The notes under the pieces are model-generated. The model saw nothing but the letters and a program-made list of their open reading frames with translations. It was not told where the DNA came from and ran no database searches. From positions 1 through 39,760 of IMG/VR virus record IMGVR_UViG_3300025133_000269: 39,760 nucleotides of DNA. One strand, given 5' to 3'. This DNA is from a virus. The position numbers were made by a program, and so were the translations under genes. Shown here piece after piece: positions 37,180 to 39,760 of this stretch; position 1 is the stretch's first letter; each line of letters begins with the position of its first letter.

Positions 37180-39681
37180 CTATGTGTTACTTGTTGGAAC
37201 TCCTGCGAGGGTGTTGCCATTATTTATCGCCTTGGCGACCACCTTAGACAGTATGCGCTCATCCCCTACTTGCACGGCTACGTTGAATACAGGTTGTAAT
37301 TTTTCTGAAGTGTTTCCTGTCATTTTTCCCATTGTGGAAGTGATACTTGCCGTTTGTGCGTTTGTGGCAGTTGCCGTGGGAGTTATGCGCGGAGGAACAA
37401 GTGCTGGTCGTGATGGACGTGGAGAGTTAACAGGTGCCGTCGTAGGATTTGAGGGGAGAATCTCGACATTATTAGATCCATCTGGTAACAAGGGAATTAT
37501 GTGGGGCACTAATAGATTTTGAACGTCTTTATCTCCGGCCAACATCCTACCCAACCACTCACCTGCACCCGCGCCAAGAATGCTTGTGGCGATTGCCAAT
37601 GGACCCCCCACACTACCAATCATGCCCGCGCCAAGACCACCAACAACACCACCAAGTAAACCACCGCCCGCCGTTAACAATGCAGACGCTTTTTGCCTTT
37701 TAGATAATTTAGTATTGCTTAATATGTTGGATGCTTCTACGCCACTAAATAAAGCAGCGCCAATTGGACCGGCGAATCGACCGATTCCTTTAGCAACAGC
37801 GCCAAAAATTTTACGCACACTGGGAAATACTTTGCCAGCAATTCTGGACGCGCCTCTTGCGACGGTGCCATATCCAGACTTGGTGGCACTCAATGCCTTT
37901 CCAGCACCACTCTTGATACCGCCCCATGCTTTGCCAGCACCACTCTTGATGCCGCCCCATCCCTTGGTGAAGAACTTCTTCGCCCCGCCAAAAAATTTCT
38001 TAGCGCCACCAAGAACCTTTTTAGACATGAATAATGCCCCTATTGAGGCAAGAACTGTCCAAACAGAATTCAAAGGCGAAAGAAGAGAAATAACAGTATT
38101 TTTTAGATCAACGACTGCTTCGGTTCCTGCTACCCATGCATATGTATTTTGTAGGTTAGTTGCTGTATCAATCAGCGCTCCATATGTCGTACCTGCCAAC
38201 TTGCCTGCTTTGACGAAATCGTTCATTAACTTTTTATTCTTGGTTAATCCATCTGCCTGTTTTTTAAGTGCAGGAAGGACATGTTCTATTGATGTGTTTT
38301 TAAACGCTTCATTTCCCGCCACAAGTCTCTCTTGGATAGAAACAGTTTTGGTCATCGCATCTTCAAGATTTACTTCAGACTTAGCGGCACTCGCCTTTTT
38401 CTCTAAATCCTCCAACCCTTCTGCTGCGCCACCGAACATCCTCCTAACGGCACCATCATCTACACCTAAAATTTGAGCAAGGGATTTAATTTCAAAACGA
38501 CCCATTGTATCAATGGACTTGCCTGATGCGGCAAGACTGGCTTGCATAATTTGGATTCTTTCTTCTTCACTCGCATTTAATAACTCAACACTATTAAGTT
38601 GAGTACCGAACATGGCGTTTAATTGAGAAGTTTTCTGGGCAGCACTTTCAAAAGTATCAAACCCTGCCGCCACACCTAACAGTTCATCAATACTGGCACC
38701 TGTATTTTTAGATTGTAGCGCAAGTCCCTTAAAGACCTTTTCCATCGCGCTGCCGTGTGCTGCCAAGCGTGGTGCGGCACTAGCAAACCCTTGAACCATC
38801 TGCGATGGAGCAATACCAATACCTTTAGCAGTTTTAACAAGGTTCGCTTGTAAAGTAAGTGCTTGTTCATTAGACATTCCAAGGGTCTTGGTGCCCATTT
38901 CTAAGAGTTTTGTGGTGTCTTCAACGCTAACACCCAAGGTTGTAAATTTTAAAACAGTTTTGGTCAATTCTTCTCGGGAGAATTTATCCATGCGAGTAAA
39001 ATCTGACATTCCCGTACCAAGTGATTGAATTGCGCCCGCTGTGGCTTCACTTGTAATGCCGAAACTTCGGAGTTCGCGTTGGGTGTGGATGAGGTTGCCT
39101 GTAAAGTCACCGGACAATCCAGAACTTCGCTGTAAACTGGTGGAAAGTTGATCAATCTTTTTTGCTTGCGTTTTGGCAGTCTCAAAATTTAATAATCCGC
39201 GTTCTAATCCACCAAATTTTTCTGCCGCAGTGGAGGCACTGTTGGATACGCCGTCTATGGCAGTATTTAATTCCTTGGCGATCTTTGCCGCTTTTTTCGC
39301 GCCTTGTACAAATTTTGATGATTTAAATCTCCCCCAGGCGCTCACCTGCTTTTCAAGATTTTCTAACTGTTCTTCTTGTACTTCGAGAAGATCTTCTTGT
39401 ATTTTTTTTTCTTTTTTGAGTGCGAGAATCTTATCCTTCTCTAACTTAGAAGTCTCTTTTATTTTTTTATTATACTCCTCAATTGCATCTCTGCGTTCTT
39501 GGTGAAGTGCCTGCTGTTCTTTAAGATTCTCTAGAACTTCATCAGCAGTTTTCGTCTTGGGATCAAGATCAATGCCACCGGAACCTGTGGAATCAGATGA
39601 ATCACCCTTCATCGCTGCTTTTAATTGGTTTGTTAGCGCACGTAATGCTTGTTCAAGTTGTTTACTATCGCCGCTTGCCAT
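37180..39681 (-). CDS. Tail tape measure protein, 833 aa
   Basis: Sets tail length and is injected or acts at the membrane. N-terminal acidic/low-complexity region, then coiled coil (about 60-110), a long alanine-rich helical section (about 140-470: GFASAAPRLAAHGSAMEKVF, KSLAQILGVDDGAVRRMFGG), hydrophobic segments (VWTVLASIGALFMS), a Gly/Lys-rich repeat (WGGIKSGAGKA, near residues 575-600) and a Gly-rich hydrophobic segment (LLGGVVGGLGAGMIGSVGG) with a Thr/Ala/Pro-rich tail. Its place upstream of baseplate genes and its composition are typical. AGGACT is upstream of the ATG; the upstream end of the module is off the window. Confidence 0.87.
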   Translation of the reverse strand: MASGDSKQLEQALRALTNQLKAAMKGDSSDSTGSGGIDLDPKTKTADEVLENLKEQQALHQERRDAIEEYNKKIKETSKLEKDKILALKKEKKIQEDLLEVQEEQLENLEKQVSAWGRFKSSKFVQGAKKAAKIAKELNTAIDGVSNSASTAAEKFGGLERGLLNFETAKTQAKKIDQLSTSLQRSSGLSGDFTGNLIHTQRELRSFGITSEATAGAIQSLGTGMSDFTRMDKFSREELTKTVLKFTTLGVSVEDTTKLLEMGTKTLGMSNEQALTLQANLVKTAKGIGIAPSQMVQGFASAAPRLAAHGSAMEKVFKGLALQSKNTGASIDELLGVAAGFDTFESAAQKTSQLNAMFGTQLNSVELLNASEEERIQIMQASLAASGKSIDTMGRFEIKSLAQILGVDDGAVRRMFGGAAEGLEDLEKKASAAKSEVNLEDAMTKTVSIQERLVAGNEAFKNTSIEHVLPALKKQADGLTKNKKLMNDFVKAGKLAGTTYGALIDTATNLQNTYAWVAGTEAVVDLKNTVISLLSPLNSVWTVLASIGALFMSKKVLGGAKKFFGGAKKFFTKGWGGIKSGAGKAWGGIKSGAGKALSATKSGYGTVARGASRIAGKVFPSVRKIFGAVAKGIGRFAGPIGAALFSGVEASNILSNTKLSKRQKASALLTAGGGLLGGVVGGLGAGMIGSVGGPLAIATSILGAGAGEWLGRMLAGDKDVQNLLVPHIIPLLPDGSNNVEILPSNPTTAPVNSPRPSRPALVPPRITPTATATNAQTASITSTMGKMTGNTSEKLQPVFNVAVQVGDERILSKVVAKAINNGNTLAGVPTSNT
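37900..37960 (-). repeat. 33-bp tandem repeat in the tape measure gene
   Basis: Two near-identical copies (37900-37927 and 37933-37960, period 33 bp, one base differing in the core) encode WGGIKSGAGKA twice; protein-level echoes of this motif continue on both sides. It is in frame. Confidence 0.75.
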
Positions 39682-39699
39682 ATCAGAGTCCTACTTTAA

Positions 39700-39760
39700 T
39701 TAAATAGTGGCGAAAGATAAAATGAGTGAGCGTCTAATAGCGCGGATCTCTTGATTGCTT
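39700..39760 (-). CDS. Possible C-terminal end of an upstream tail gene, partial
   Basis: One minus-strand frame is open from the window edge to a TAA at 39702-39700 and encodes about 19 residues (SNQEIRAIRRSLILSFATI). The composition is plausible for the end of a tail-module gene and leaves an 18-base gap to the tape measure ATG, but another frame is open equally far. Too short to assign. Confidence 0.3.
   Translation of the reverse strand, partial: SNQEIRAIRRSLILSFATI

Noticed and set aside
37580-38476. Long plus-strand open frame (298 codons)
   Set aside because: Antisense to the tape measure gene; Pro/Leu/Ala-rich composition is the shadow of its Gly/Lys/Ala-rich codons.
1-39760. CRISPR arrays, IS elements, rRNA, integrase and attachment sites
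   Set aside because: No regularly spaced short repeats, transposase or recombinase motifs, or duplicated tRNA ends were seen.

Overview
The window looks like part of the genome of a tailed, contractile-tail (myovirus-type) bacteriophage, probably an uncultured marine one. The DNA is visibly AT-rich, genes are packed with ATGA/TAATG overlaps and gaps of only a few bases, and a phage DNA replication set, a nucleotide-metabolism set and a tail/baseplate set lie together. No rRNA, IS element, integrase or CRISPR array was seen. Nearly everything is on the minus strand, so operons read from high to low coordinates; only two fibre-like genes (14690-17274) are on the plus strand. The host cannot be named from the sequence; promoters resemble bacterial sigma-70 promoters.

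Right end, read downwards from 39760: tail module. A possible gene end at the edge, a tape measure protein (37180-39681), a baseplate/tube-junction protein (36299-37168), a LysM-like gp53-type wedge protein (35956-36294), a large hub-like protein (33312-35966) and an unrecognised 693-residue protein (31215-33296).

20.7-31.2 kb: replication and nucleotide metabolism. A small family A DNA polymerase, translationally coupled to an FtsZ/tubulin-superfamily protein, then a gp32-like ssDNA-binding protein, strong terminator, RecA/UvsX, a eukaryote-type phosphomannomutase, a 5'-3' exonuclease, a DnaB/gp41-type helicase, a class II (B12-dependent) ribonucleotide reductase and a GroES-like protein. 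17.3-20.7 kb: a mannose-6-phosphate isomerase-type cupin and a nucleotidyltransferase-like protein which with the phosphomannomutase could form a GDP-mannose route, plus a probable virion surface protein.

14.6-17.3 kb: an inverted two-gene fibre cassette with its own possible late promoter, structured leader and intrinsic terminator; the two proteins share a C-terminal domain.

0-14.4 kb: a C-family DNA polymerase (DnaE) with an apparently intact PHP metal site, dUTPase, a CBS-less IMPDH/GMP reductase, a zinc-ribbon protein, Dam-type methylase, ribbon-helix-helix-like and sigma region 4-like regulators, a very acidic protein, then a ClpP-like protease, zinc amidase (endolysin), nuclease-like protein, GroEL, a holin-like membrane protein and small unknowns.

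Most striking: (1) a divergent FtsZ/tubulin-like GTPase coupled to a minimal Pol A; (2) two unrelated replicative-type polymerases (families C and A) in one genome segment; (3) at least four near-consensus sigma-70 promoters whose -10 box lies only 6-9 bp from the start codon, predicting leaderless mRNAs; (4) a dispersed sugar-nucleotide pathway; (5) a GroEL plus a remote GroES-like gene.
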